Counted from the first letter of the stretch, positions 46,652 to 56,245 are shown. The stretch: DNA of 64,000 nt from Algoriphagus sp. NG3 (GCF_034119865.1 NZ_CP139421.1:4876501-4940500), one strand, 5' to 3'. The notes: a model not told the origin generated them from the sequence alone. Translations and numbers: made by a program.

Positions 46652-47676
46652 TGGCTACTGATTCACTTTATATGCGGAGAGCACTCGAACTGGCGGAGCT
46701 TGGCCGGGGAAAAGTAAGCCCTAATCCTATGGTGGGATGCGTGATAGTGCATCAGGATAAAATCATCGGGGAAGGATATCATCAGGAATATGGTAAAGCC
46801 CATGCTGAAGTAAATGCGGTTGAGGCTGTGAAGAACCAAGAGCTACTTGCCGAGTCTACTGTTTATGTTACGCTCGAACCCTGTGCCCATTTTGGTAAAA
46901 CACCTCCCTGCGCCAATTTATTGGTGGAGAAGAAAGTGAAAAAAGTAGTAATTGCAGCATTTGATACTAATCCATTGGTAGGTGGAAAAGGAATCCAAAT
47001 TCTAAGAGATGCTGGAATAGAAGTTGAAATTGGGCTTCTGGAAGCGGAAGCGAGGATTCAGAATAAGAGGTTTTTTACACAAATAGAAAAAAAGCGGCCT
47101 TATGTAATCCTGAAATGGGCCCAGACACTTGATGGTTTTGTGGCTAGAGAGGATCATTCTTCTAAATGGATCACTAATGCATCCAGCAGGCAGCTGGTAC
47201 ATAAGTGGCGCGCTGAAGAAGATGCGATTATGGTGGGTAAAAACACAGCCAAATATGATGATCCGGCACTGAATGTGAGAGATTGGGTTGGGAGCAATCC
47301 TCTTAGGATAGTAGTGGATAGTAATCTCGAGCTCCCAAATTCCTTAAAATTATTTGATGAGGCCGTTCCTACGATTTGCTATAATACCCTTAAATCAGAA
47401 GTGAAGGGAACACTGAAATATGTAAAATTGAAGTCTGGATTTCAGATTTCTGATATTTTGAACCACCTGCAGCAGCGAAAAACACAAAGTGTGATTGTAG
47501 AAGGGGGCAGTTATTTATTGAATAGGTTTTTGAAATCCGAACTTTGGGACGAGGCGAGGGTGTTCACCAGTAGAAACAAATTCGTTCAAGGGATACAGGC
47601 ACCTGTTGTACCTGTTCCAGTATCTGAGACTATCGAGATCTTGGATGACACGCTAAGAATATATCATCATGTCTGA
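46651..47676 (+). CDS. ribD: Bifunctional riboflavin biosynthesis deaminase/reductase
   Basis: RibD performs the deamination and side-chain reduction steps of riboflavin synthesis. The deaminase part shows His51 and Glu53 in HAEVNA, and Cys78 and Cys87 in PCAHFGKTPPC as zinc ligands. The reductase domain follows from about residue 150 (RPYVILKWAQTLDGFVA). The start at ATG 46651 gives MATDSLYMRRAL (341 residues). It overlaps the fRMsr gene by 8 bp at its end. No other rib gene is nearby. Confidence 0.94.
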   Translation: MATDSLYMRRALELAELGRGKVSPNPMVGCVIVHQDKIIGEGYHQEYGKAHAEVNAVEAVKNQELLAESTVYVTLEPCAHFGKTPPCANLLVEKKVKKVVIAAFDTNPLVGGKGIQILRDAGIEVEIGLLEAEARIQNKRFFTQIEKKRPYVILKWAQTLDGFVAREDHSSKWITNASSRQLVHKWRAEEDAIMVGKNTAKYDDPALNVRDWVGSNPLRIVVDSNLELPNSLKLFDEAVPTICYNTLKSEVKGTLKYVKLKSGFQISDILNHLQQRKTQSVIVEGGSYLLNRFLKSELWDEARVFTSRNKFVQGIQAPVVPVPVSETIEILDDTLRIYHHV

Positions 47677-48151
47677 AACATTATATATACCTGATTCAGG
47701 TACAAAAGCCGAAAAATACGAAGCTGTCCTACCTCAGATCGAGGCACTGATCACCGGAGAGCCTGACCTCTACGCAAATCTGGCCAATATATCCGCAGGA
47801 TTAAAGGAGGCATTTGGCTTCTTTTGGGTCGGGTTTTATCTGGTTAAAGAGAATCAGTTGGTGCTAGGGCCATTTCAGGGGCCTATTGCTTGTACCAGAA
47901 TTTCCATGGGAAAAGGAGTCTGCGGTAAGGCGTGGCAGGACGGGAAAACGGTTCTGGTACCGGATGTCGATGCTTTTCCAGGACATATTGCCTGTAGTTC
48001 GGCTTCTAAGTCAGAGATAGTAGTCCCAGTATTTAAAGGAGGGCTGGTAGCTATGGTGCTGGACGTGGATTCCGACCAAATAGATGATTTTGATTCTGTC
48101 GATCAGGAATATTTGGAGAAGCTGATGGGGGTGCTGGCTAAGCGATTGTAG
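47669..48151 (+). CDS. msrC: Free methionine-(R)-sulfoxide reductase (GAF)
   Basis: The 160-residue GAF protein has the three catalytic cysteines at positions 75, 85 and 109 (IACTRIS, GVCGKAW, HIACSSAS), with exactly the spacing known from E. coli fRMsr (10 and 24 residues apart). It reduces the free R-form of methionine sulfoxide and protects against oxidation. The gene overlaps ribD by 8 bp. Confidence 0.92.
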   Translation: MSETLYIPDSGTKAEKYEAVLPQIEALITGEPDLYANLANISAGLKEAFGFFWVGFYLVKENQLVLGPFQGPIACTRISMGKGVCGKAWQDGKTVLVPDVDAFPGHIACSSASKSEIVVPVFKGGLVAMVLDVDSDQIDDFDSVDQEYLEKLMGVLAKRL

Positions 48152-48198
48152 TTTTATGAACTAAGTTAGTTGGTTTGATTTAAATTGTATTTTTTTCT

Positions 48199-48513
48199 AT
48201 GAAAGCGTATATGTACATATTGATTTGTGGTAATGGATCTTATTATACAGGCAGCACCAAAAATCTGGAATTAAGATTGCAAGAACACCAACTTGGTGAG
48301 GGTTCTAATTTTACACGCAAGCATCTTCCTGTTAAGCTGGCATACTTTGAAGAGTTCGAGAGAATTGATGAAGCATTTGAAAGGGAAAAACAAATTCAAA
48401 AATGGTCTCATGCAAAAAAAGAAGCGTTGATAAACAGAGACTTTCAAAAACTGAAACAGCTTAGCAGAGGTGGTTCGACAAGTGCACCAACCGAAAAGTG
48501 GATTTCATTGTAA
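48199..48513 (+). CDS. GIY-YIG nuclease-like protein
   Basis: The 104-residue protein has the compact GIY-YIG fold found in UPF0213-type proteins: YMYILICGNGSYYTGSTKNL, an Arg in LELRLQEH, and a catalytic Glu in AFEREKQIQKW. These would cut DNA next to a metal, but the true function of this family is unknown. Its last residues (about 92-99) are encoded by a REP-like sequence (48472-48493), so the gene end lies inside the repeat element described below. Confidence 0.9.
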   Translation: MKAYMYILICGNGSYYTGSTKNLELRLQEHQLGEGSNFTRKHLPVKLAYFEEFERIDEAFEREKQIQKWSHAKKEALINRDFQKLKQLSRGGSTSAPTEKWISL

Positions 48514-48618
48514 GAAGGAGGAGGAAAAAGCGTGGCAAGGCCACGCTTTTTCCTCCTCCTTCCACTATTCCAGTAAATTTCCGGTGGTCGAGCGACGGTT
48601 GGTGAGCGAAGTCGAACC
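48472..48618. repeat. Composite REP-hairpin element A
   Basis: Two inverted REP-like units sit at the ends: GGTTCGAC-aagtg-CACCAACCG at 48472-48493, and, on the minus strand, GGTTCGAC-ttcgct-CACCAACCG (48618-48596). Between them lies a perfect 23-bp inverted repeat (48514-48536 and 48540-48562) with a three-base loop, starting immediately after the GIY-YIG stop codon. The element thus spans the gene's 3' end. The hairpin could also serve as its terminator. Confidence 0.65.
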
Positions 48619-48663
48619 AAGCCGAGGCTCCTAGTGCCTTGGGTAGATTGTTTTGTGAATCGT

Positions 48664-49051
48664 AAATCAACGGAGTTCGAAGAAATCAAATGAAGGGTAA
48701 TTTGTAATTGATTTTTTACCTTTTCAACAGAATTCTTTCCAATCTTGGAATCACATAATAGCTGGATTTATCTCTACAGAGGTTTTCCAAGTAATTGGAT
48801 ATTGCTGCCCTATTTTCCCAATGTGCATATCCGCTTTCTTGCCACAAGATCTATAGGACAAAATGACCTCGACAAGCTCGGTCACCGTATTCAGAATTAT
48901 ATCAGGAGGGGAGGAATATGCGGCACAGCCGCATATTCCTCCCCTCCTCCTAAAACAAAAAGCTTCGGGCACCGAGCTTGTCGAGGTGTGGGCAAAATAT
49001 AATTTGGCTACTAGAACGATTCCAGATTCCCAATTTGCATTCAGGTAAGCT
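48664..49051. other. Intergenic region containing element B
   Basis: The space between the GIY-YIG gene and the alpha/beta hydrolase holds no convincing gene; open frames here run through the inverted repeats. Composite element B (48866-48987) fills the centre. Confidence 0.5.
48866..48987. repeat. Composite REP-hairpin element B
   Basis: An outer perfect 17-bp inverted repeat (ACCTCGACAAGCTCGGT at 48866-48882 and its complement at 48971-48987) encloses an inner perfect 21-bp inverted repeat (48904-48924 and 48928-48948) with loop ACA. The inner stem resembles that of element A: both arms begin AGGAGG(G/A) and end in GC(G)GGC. The outer unit shares the TCGACAAG core with element A. So the two elements have the same design and probably a common origin. 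Confidence 0.7.
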
Positions 49052-49825
49052 TTAAGAATCAGCGACTTTCCTACAGAACTCCCTCAATATCTCAATGCAC
49101 TCATTTTTCCGCTCGATCATTCCCAGATGGCCTACACCCTCTAATTCATAATAGTCAGTAATTACAGGTCTATGGGCTCTGCTTGCATCGATTTTTACTG
49201 CTCCATCTTCTGTGCCTGCAATCATCAACTTTGGCCCCATATAATCCCTTAGTATCTCAAAGCGGTCTTTGCGATCTCTCATGGCTTTGGTGTAAGCCAG
49301 TAAGCCTTCCAGCGTGGACTGTTTGGCCTGTTCTATTGCCTGTGCGATTTCTTCCTGAAATTCCTCCCGCTTTTGCTCCGGTATAAGTGGGGGCACAAAA
49401 GAGGTTACAAAAACATCTACACCATGTTTTTTCAAAAAAATGATTGTGCGGTCTCTCATTCCCTTCTTTTCCTCATCATCTGCAAATGCTGTGGAGTGAA
49501 AAAGCCCAACTCCTTTCAACTTCGATCCCATCAATTCCAGCAAAGCTAAGGTCACATAGCCACCTAGAGAGTGCCCTATTACTATGGGTTTTTGGATGTT
49601 TTGCTCCTCCATCCATTCTTCCAGTTGAACGGCAACTTCTTCTAAGCGATTGTGGGAAAGTGATAAAGGAGATTGACCGCAGCCAGGAAGGTCTGGGCAA
49701 AACACCCTAAATTCATCGGAGAGAGATGCTGAAATATCCTCCCACATTTCGCTGACCTCGCAAAACCCATGGATAAGAACCAGAGGCTGTCCTGAACCTT
49801 TAGAAAAAAAATGGATAGAAGACAT
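49052..49825 (-). CDS. Alpha/beta hydrolase
   Basis: The 257-residue protein has the oxyanion start LVLIHGFCEVSEMWED, the nucleophile elbow GHSLGGYV (Ser86), a lid region, AGTEDGAVKID (acid) and GVGHLGMIER (catalytic His). Such enzymes hydrolyse esters or amides; specificity is unknown. It lies 3 bp downstream of dxs on the same strand. Confidence 0.88.
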   Translation of the reverse strand: MSSIHFFSKGSGQPLVLIHGFCEVSEMWEDISASLSDEFRVFCPDLPGCGQSPLSLSHNRLEEVAVQLEEWMEEQNIQKPIVIGHSLGGYVTLALLELMGSKLKGVGLFHSTAFADDEEKKGMRDRTIIFLKKHGVDVFVTSFVPPLIPEQKREEFQEEIAQAIEQAKQSTLEGLLAYTKAMRDRKDRFEILRDYMGPKLMIAGTEDGAVKIDASRAHRPVITDYYELEGVGHLGMIERKNECIEILREFCRKVADS

Positions 49826-49828
49826 AAT

Positions 49829-51745
49829 CTAAGTTGTTTTGACGACAGCAGCCATGCTCCTCACCGTGGCAGCGATCCCTTCCGGATCAAAACCGCAGGC
49901 TCTGTGGAGCTCGATCTGCTCTCCATGCTCTACTACTTCATCAGGAATGCCCAGTCGCTTTACTTGCGCCTGATATCCATGATCCATCATCCACTCGATC
50001 ACTGCTGATCCAAATCCGCCCATTAGACAGCCGTCTTCAACTGTGATCACCTTCTTGAATTTGCCGAAAATCTCGTGGAGCAGCTCTTCATCCAGAGGTT
50101 TTACAAAACGCATATCGTAATGTGCAGGATGTACGCCTTCTTTAGCAAGTTTCCCACAGGCATCTACAGCATAGTTGCCGATGTGTCCAATCGTTAGTAT
50201 GGCAATTTCTTCCCCTTCTTTCACGATACGGCCTTGGCCCAGAGGGATTTTATCAAACGGGGTTTTCCAATCAGGCATCACACCTTTTCCTCTCGGATAT
50301 CTGATAGAATAGGGACCATTGTGAATAGATGCTGAGTACATCATATTTCGCAGCTCTTCTTCATTCATAGGTGCCGATACGACTAGATTGGGAATACACC
50401 TGAAGAAGGCAATATCATAGGCACCATGGTGTGTAGGGCCATCCGCACCCGCAAATCCAGCTCTATCCAGACAAAATACTACTGGCAGATTTTGCAGACA
50501 TACATCATGCAATACCTGGTCATATGCTCGCTGCATGAACGTAGAATAGATATTACAGAATGGCACTAACCCCTGGGTCGCCAACCCCGCCGAAAAAGTA
50601 ACCGCATGTTGTTCAGCGATTCCTACATCAAAAGCCCTATCTGGCATGGCTTTCATCATGATATTCATGGATGAGCCAGAAGGCATGGCAGGAGTCACCC
50701 CCATAATTCTATCATCAAGCTCTGCCAGTTCTACTAAGGTATGTCCAAAAACATCCTGATACTTTGGTGCCTGAGGTGTGCTGGGTGTGGACTTATATAT
50801 CTCTCCGGTAACCTTGTCAAAGGTACCAGGGGCATGCCAGGTAGTTTGATTGCCTTTTTCCGCAGGAGCGTATCCTTTGCCCTTCATCGTTACACAATGT
50901 AGAATTTTAGGGCCGGGTATATCCTTGAGGTCTTTCAGTATTTCTGCCAGATGATTGACATCATGCCCATCCACTGGACCGAAATAACGTAGGTTTAATG
51001 ATTCAAATAAGTTACTCTGATTGAGTAGAGCTGATTTTATACCGCCTTCTACCTTGGAAATCACATCTTGAGCGCTAGTTCCGAACTTGCTCAGCTTTCC
51101 TAAGATTTTCCAAATTTCATCCTTTGCCTTGTTGTAGGTCTTGGAAGTAGTGATATCTGTCAGGTAATCTTTGAGCGCACCGACGTTTGGATCGATGGCC
51201 ATACAGTTATCATTCAGGATGATCAGCAAGTTGGTATCGCTTACTCCGGCATGGTTCATAGCTTCGAAAGCCATGCCTCCGGTCATGGATCCATCACCGA
51301 TGACAGCCACATGCTGCTTAGCCTCCAGTCCTTTGTACTGGGAGGCCACCGCCATGCCCAATGCAGCCGATATAGAGGTGCTGGAGTGTCCTACTCCAAA
51401 TGTATCGTAGATACTTTCTTTTCTTTTAGGGAAACCGGAAAGTCCACCATAGAGGCGATTGGTGTGGAAGTTTTCTCTTCTTCCGGTCAGAATCTTATGA
51501 CCATATGCCTGATGACCTACATCCCAGACCAGCTGATCTTCTGGGGTATTAAGTACGTAATGAAGTGCAACTGTAAGCTCTACTACACCAAGGCTAGCAC
51601 TGAAATGGCCTCCATAAACGGAGACATTATCTATAATAAACTGTCTTAGTTCATCACAGATCTGAACCAGACTATCCTTAGAAAATTTCTTCAGGTCAGC
51701 TGGACTGTTTATTTGGGCTAATAATTCTCCTGGTTGAATGAACAT
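49829..51745 (-). CDS. dxs: 1-deoxy-D-xylulose-5-phosphate synthase
   Basis: Dxs condenses pyruvate and glyceraldehyde-3-phosphate with thiamine diphosphate and starts the MEP isoprenoid pathway. The 638-residue protein shows VWDVGHQAYGHKILTGR, the ThDP motif GDGSMTGGMAFEA, GPVDGHDV, GIAEQHAVTFSAG and DRAGFAGADGPTHHG. Length and motifs match the family. It is followed at 3 bp by the hydrolase gene and is divergent from scpA. Confidence 0.98.
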   Translation of the reverse strand: MFIQPGELLAQINSPADLKKFSKDSLVQICDELRQFIIDNVSVYGGHFSASLGVVELTVALHYVLNTPEDQLVWDVGHQAYGHKILTGRRENFHTNRLYGGLSGFPKRKESIYDTFGVGHSSTSISAALGMAVASQYKGLEAKQHVAVIGDGSMTGGMAFEAMNHAGVSDTNLLIILNDNCMAIDPNVGALKDYLTDITTSKTYNKAKDEIWKILGKLSKFGTSAQDVISKVEGGIKSALLNQSNLFESLNLRYFGPVDGHDVNHLAEILKDLKDIPGPKILHCVTMKGKGYAPAEKGNQTTWHAPGTFDKVTGEIYKSTPSTPQAPKYQDVFGHTLVELAELDDRIMGVTPAMPSGSSMNIMMKAMPDRAFDVGIAEQHAVTFSAGLATQGLVPFCNIYSTFMQRAYDQVLHDVCLQNLPVVFCLDRAGFAGADGPTHHGAYDIAFFRCIPNLVVSAPMNEEELRNMMYSASIHNGPYSIRYPRGKGVMPDWKTPFDKIPLGQGRIVKEGEEIAILTIGHIGNYAVDACGKLAKEGVHPAHYDMRFVKPLDEELLHEIFGKFKKVITVEDGCLMGGFGSAVIEWMMDHGYQAQVKRLGIPDEVVEHGEQIELHRACGFDPEGIAATVRSMAAVVKTT

Positions 51746-51875
51746 TTTACAGCGATGATGTGTGCAAAGAAGTATAACAACAACTATGCTTCTTTGTTTC
51801 TATAATCTTACATTTTGTGAGTAAGAGCATATTGCTCTTTCTCCGGCCAGTTCCAATTAATTTAGCGTAATTGAA

Positions 51876-51883
51876 TATCTTTG
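51876..51883 (+). promoter_or_regulatory. Putative -7 element for scpA
   Basis: TATCTTTG matches TAnnTTTG and lies 43 bp before the scpA start. No -33 TTG is seen at the normal distance. Confidence 0.35.
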
Positions 51884-51926
51884 GCTACTACTAGGTTGCA
51901 AAATTAACCAATAATTTAAATATCCT

Positions 51927-52676
51927 TTGAGTTTCGAAATCAAATTACCGCTCTTCGAAGGTCCTTTTGATCTTATGCTCTTCTTTATAGAGCGGGATGA
52001 ACTGGATATTTATGATATTCCTATCTCCAAGATTACGAATGACTTTCTGGATTATGTACATCAGATGGAGCAGATGGAAATGGAGGTGGCCAGTGATTTT
52101 ATCCTCTTTGCAGCTACCCTGATGAAAATCAAATCCAGAATGCTTTTGCCCAGACCAGAGCTGAATGAGGAAGGGGAGGAAATAGATCCCCGGGAGGAAT
52201 TGATCAGGAACCTACTGGAATACAAAAAGTATAAATCAGTGATCCAAGAGCTCTCGGCTATGGAAGGGGAGGAACTATCAAAGCAAAAGCGTGGAAACAT
52301 AGCTGCGGAATTAAAGGCTTTGAGTAAGGTAGATGATGTGGATGCCGAGATGCAGGATATGGATCTGTATAAGTTGCTGAAAGTGTTTCAGCGCTCCATG
52401 GCAAAAATGGCCTCCCGCGTGGATGAAACCAAACATACTGTGGTTCAGTATCCTTATACTATTGAACAGCAAAAAGACTTCGTACTGGAGAAGATTAGTT
52501 TTAAGAAAAAAGTACCATTCGCTGAGTTTATCAGCTACAAACCCGATAAAATTTTTGTGATTTACACCTTTCTAGCAATTCTGGAATTACTGCAACTTTC
52601 CCAGGTGACCATCGTCATAGGAGATGGTTTCAATAACTTCTGGGTGGAAAAGATTGAGCCAATAGCTGCTGTATAG
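51927..52676 (+). CDS. scpA: Segregation and condensation protein A
   Basis: ScpA is the kleisin subunit of the SMC-ScpAB condensin complex, which organises the chromosome and helps segregate origins. The protein opens FEIKLPLFEGPFDLMLFFIE, has the helical ELDIYDIPISKITNDFL segment and the C-terminal winged-helix part. It starts with TTG at 51927 (read MSFEIKLPLFEGP, 249 residues); no ATG exists that keeps the conserved N-terminus. It is the first gene of a tight run with the flippase-like and murF-alr genes. Confidence 0.93.
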   Translation: MSFEIKLPLFEGPFDLMLFFIERDELDIYDIPISKITNDFLDYVHQMEQMEMEVASDFILFAATLMKIKSRMLLPRPELNEEGEEIDPREELIRNLLEYKKYKSVIQELSAMEGEELSKQKRGNIAAELKALSKVDDVDAEMQDMDLYKLLKVFQRSMAKMASRVDETKHTVVQYPYTIEQQKDFVLEKISFKKKVPFAEFISYKPDKIFVIYTFLAILELLQLSQVTIVIGDGFNNFWVEKIEPIAAV

Positions 52677-52679
52677 CGT

Positions 52680-53744
52680 ATGAAATTGGATAACAAAAAG
52701 ATTTTCCAAACACTCAACCCTAATAAAATCTGGGTTCCGGTTATTATTGGATTAGGGATAGTTTTTGCCATGTTCTACTTCGATCCTTCAGTGACGAGGT
52801 CTTCGTTACGTGGGGTTTTCGATGCATCCGTTCCCTGGATTATTTTAGCAATTGTAGTTATTCTTTTTAGAGATGCTGGATATGTGTATAGAATCCGGGA
52901 AATCACAGACCGTCAACTTACTTGGAAACGGGCTATTTATGTAATTATCTTATGGGAATTTGCCTCGGCGGTCACTCCGTCGGTAGTAGGAGGTACAGCC
53001 GTTGCGATTTTTATACTGAATAAAGAAGGTCTCAAACTAGGTAGAGCCATTGCTTACGTGATGGTGACCGCTATTCTGGACAATTTGTTCTTTGTGATCG
53101 GTGCGCCGGTTATTTTGTTTTTTGCTAAGGGGAATATCTTTCCCGTAAGTAAAGTACTTGAGTCTCAATTGGGTAAAAGTCTGGAGGCTATTTTCTGGGT
53201 TAGTTATTCATTGTACGCCGCATATAGCTTGATTATGGCACTGGCTTTATTCTTCAGACCCCGGGTTTTCAAGTGGCTGCTGATCAAGTTATTTTCTATC
53301 AGATGGCTTCGCAAGTGGAAGCATGACGCCCAGGAATACGGCAACCAGATAATAGAAGCTTCCAGGGAACTGACCGGCAAGAAAGCAGGCTATTGGATAC
53401 CGATAATTTTGGCTACGATCTTTATCTGGAGTTCCAGATACCTGATGCTGAATGCGCTGATTTCTGCTTTTGTTCCATTGGACATATATGAGCATGTGAT
53501 CGTTTTTGCCAGACAAGTAATCATGTGGATCGTGATGATGATCTCCCCTACTCCGGGTAGCAGTGGCACTGCGGAGTTTTTCTTTGGTCAGTTTTTTACT
53601 GAATTTCTGGGTAGCTATACCTTTGTTACCAGTATTTTATGGAGACTGTTCAGCTATTATCCGTACCTGATTCTAGGAGCTATTTTCCTTCCTAGATGGA
53701 TTAAGCAGGTGTTTTTTAACAAAAAGCCAAAAGATACAGAGTAA
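52680..53744 (+). CDS. Lysylphosphatidylglycerol synthetase/flippase-like membrane protein
   Basis: This 354-residue protein has about eight membrane helices and matches the YbhN/MprF-flippase-like family (UPF0104): WEFASAVTPSVVGGTAVAIF, ILDNLFFVIGAPVILFF, and SPTPGSSGTAEFFFG near the C-terminus. Related proteins flip or move lipid substrates. The MprF catalytic synthetase domain is absent. The gene starts 3 bp after scpA and ends 1 bp before murF-alr. Confidence 0.82.
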   Translation: MKLDNKKIFQTLNPNKIWVPVIIGLGIVFAMFYFDPSVTRSSLRGVFDASVPWIILAIVVILFRDAGYVYRIREITDRQLTWKRAIYVIILWEFASAVTPSVVGGTAVAIFILNKEGLKLGRAIAYVMVTAILDNLFFVIGAPVILFFAKGNIFPVSKVLESQLGKSLEAIFWVSYSLYAAYSLIMALALFFRPRVFKWLLIKLFSIRWLRKWKHDAQEYGNQIIEASRELTGKKAGYWIPIILATIFIWSSRYLMLNALISAFVPLDIYEHVIVFARQVIMWIVMMISPTPGSSGTAEFFFGQFFTEFLGSYTFVTSILWRLFSYYPYLILGAIFLPRWIKQVFFNKKPKDTE

Positions 53745-53745
53745 A

Positions 53746-56208
53746 ATGTTTCAGGAAATAAGTCAAAAAACCATTGCAGAGATTCTGGCAGCAACTATTG
53801 TAAGAGAAAACGGTGATGTACACATTTCTCAGATTGCTATTGATTCCAGAGCAATTCTTCACCCAGAAAAAACACTGTTTGTAGCATTGAGAGGAGCCAA
53901 AGCTGATGGGGCAGATTATATCCCTGATCTCGTAAAACTAGGTGTAAATACATTTCTGGTTCATCAGGATTTTGATGAAGGGCCGATTCTCGAGGCATGC
54001 TTTATAAAAGTAGCAGATACCAGAAAAGGACTTCAGCTTTTGGCTAAGTTCCAGCGCTCCCTTTTCCAAAAGCCGATAATAGGGATCGCCGGGAGTAACG
54101 GAAAAACCATTGTAAAAGAATGGCTGGGACAGATTTTGGGAAAGCAATATGCTGTGGCCAAGAGTCCAAAAAGCTATAATTCCCAGGTAGGTGTTCCTCT
54201 TTCCATTTTTGGAATAGAACCCTATCATCAGCTTGCGATATTAGAAGCAGGTATTTCTAAATCGGGAGAAATGAAGGCTTTGGAGGAGATGATCAAGCCT
54301 GACCTTGGCGTGTTCACCAATTTGGGGACAGCGCATCAGGAGGGATTTGAAAGTTTGGACTCCAAGCTGGAAGAGAAACTTTCCTTGTTTTCGGAGTCCA
54401 AGTTCCTGATTTACTGTAAAGACCAAATGCAGGTATCTGCAAAGGTAGAAAACTTGTTTCCTGCAGGGAAGCTTGTGGGCTGGTCTGATCAATCTGGTGC
54501 AGATTATACCCGGTCTATAAAGATAAATGAGGCAGGTGCACGCATAATTTTAATTAAATCTGACCTGAGTACCCATACTTTTCAGGTTCCATTTGCGGAT
54601 GTCGCATCTTTGGAAAATATTACCCATGTGATTGTCGCTGCCATGACTTTGGGGCAAAGTGTAGCTTCTATACAAGAAGGAATTTCGTATCTGAAGCCGG
54701 TAGATATGCGGCTCACATTGAAGCCAGGTGTCAACAATTCCCTTTTGATCGATGATACTTACAACAACGATGTGGCTGGATTGAAAGTAGCGCTGGATTT
54801 TATGCAGCAGCAGAGACCCAAAAGGCGCAGGATCTTAATCTTATCCGACTTGCTGCAGCAAGGTTCGGCCGAGAAGATCTATGAAGAGGTAGCCCACCTG
54901 ATCAAGAAGTACCAATTTGACATAATTATTGGTGTAGGAAGGGAGATTTTTTATTTGGAAAAAATATTTTCGGGGACCTTTAGAGGTTTTAGATCCACTG
55001 AAGAGTTATTGAAGGGGATATACCCGGAGGATTTTGCCAATGATATGATCCTGATCACCGGGGCCAGGGTGTTTGGCTTCGAGGAAGTAGTCAACCGCCT
55101 TCAACAGCGGATACACGGCACTACATTGGAGATCAACCTCAACGCGATTACCCATAATTACAACTTCTATAAGAAGCTGATTTATCCCAAGACCAAAGTA
55201 ATGGTAATGGTAAAAGCTTTTGCCTATGGCGGAGGTGCTTCGGAAATTGCCAATTTGGTGCAGACAATGGGGGCAGATTACCTCGGTGTGGCTTTTTCTG
55301 ATGAAGGGATTGCGTTGCGAAAGGAGGGTATCACTCTTCCTATCATGGTGTTGAACCCCATGGAAGAATCTTTTGGGCTTTGCAGCGAATATGATTTAGA
55401 ACCGGTGGTGTTTAGCTTGGAGTTTTTCCAGAGTTTGGCGAACTGGTGTACCTCGCACCACAAGCAAATAAAAATCCATCTGGATCTGGACACCGGTATG
55501 CATAGGTTGGGTTTTGAAAAAAAACATATAGTAGAGCTGAACCATTTGGTTACGGCAAACCCCCAGTTACAGATCGCATCTATCTACACACATTTGGTAG
55601 GTGCTGATGAGGAGATCCACCGAGACTTTTCCATTTTTCAGCTTGAGAAGTTTGAAGAAATGAAAGAGGAAGTCCTGAAAAATATTTCCTATAGACCTAT
55701 TATTCATGCGCTGAATTCAGCCGGTATTGCGGCTTTTCCAGAATGGCAGTTTGATATGGTTCGGCTCGGAATCGGGCTTTACGGCGTGGAGCTTACAGGA
55801 CGGCATCATTCTTCTCTTCGCACCATCAGTACATTGAAAACTACCGTGTCTCAGGTCAAAGAGTTAGAAGCGGGAGAAACAATTGGATATTCCCGAAAAG
55901 GCAAATTGGAGCATGGAGGGAAAATCGCCACCTTGGCCATAGGCTATGCGGATGGGTATGACCGTCGGTTTGGCAACGGCATAGGGTATGTTTTGATCCA
56001 TGGGCAGAAGGCACCACTCGTCGGCAATGTATGTATGGATATGTGCATGGTGGATGTTACCGGGCTGGACGTGAAGCCAGGGGATGTGGCAATTATCTAT
56101 GGAGAAAATATATCCCTCAAGGAACTTGCGCAACTGATAGGAACCATACCCTACGAATTGCATACAAATATCAGTACACGGGTGAAACGTGTCTATTACC
56201 TGGACTAG
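53746..56208 (+). CDS. MurF-alanine racemase fusion
   Basis: This 820-residue protein joins two cell-wall enzymes. Residues 1-450 are MurF (UDP-MurNAc-tripeptide:D-Ala-D-Ala ligase) with P-loop GIAGSNGKT (116-121), NSQVGVPLS and TYNNDVAGLKVA. Residues 455-820 are alanine racemase with the PLP-lysine motif VMVKAFAYGGG (Lys490), LDLDTGMHRLGFE, and the second-site tyrosine in TIGYSRKG. The fusion is common in Bacteroidota; it couples D-Ala supply to its use. MurF's P-loop has Ser where other Mur ligases have Thr. Confidence 0.96.
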   Translation: MFQEISQKTIAEILAATIVRENGDVHISQIAIDSRAILHPEKTLFVALRGAKADGADYIPDLVKLGVNTFLVHQDFDEGPILEACFIKVADTRKGLQLLAKFQRSLFQKPIIGIAGSNGKTIVKEWLGQILGKQYAVAKSPKSYNSQVGVPLSIFGIEPYHQLAILEAGISKSGEMKALEEMIKPDLGVFTNLGTAHQEGFESLDSKLEEKLSLFSESKFLIYCKDQMQVSAKVENLFPAGKLVGWSDQSGADYTRSIKINEAGARIILIKSDLSTHTFQVPFADVASLENITHVIVAAMTLGQSVASIQEGISYLKPVDMRLTLKPGVNNSLLIDDTYNNDVAGLKVALDFMQQQRPKRRRILILSDLLQQGSAEKIYEEVAHLIKKYQFDIIIGVGREIFYLEKIFSGTFRGFRSTEELLKGIYPEDFANDMILITGARVFGFEEVVNRLQQRIHGTTLEINLNAITHNYNFYKKLIYPKTKVMVMVKAFAYGGGASEIANLVQTMGADYLGVAFSDEGIALRKEGITLPIMVLNPMEESFGLCSEYDLEPVVFSLEFFQSLANWCTSHHKQIKIHLDLDTGMHRLGFEKKHIVELNHLVTANPQLQIASIYTHLVGADEEIHRDFSIFQLEKFEEMKEEVLKNISYRPIIHALNSAGIAAFPEWQFDMVRLGIGLYGVELTGRHHSSLRTISTLKTTVSQVKELEAGETIGYSRKGKLEHGGKIATLAIGYADGYDRRFGNGIGYVLIHGQKAPLVGNVCMDMCMVDVTGLDVKPGDVAIIYGENISLKELAQLIGTIPYELHTNISTRVKRVYYLD

Positions 56209-56245
56209 AGTTGGTATTGACTAGTAAAATTCTATAAATTCCCCC

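Noticed and set aside
48745..49048. Open frames on both strands in the intergenic region near 48.9 kb
   Set aside because: They run through perfect inverted repeats of element B, which explains the mirrored frames.
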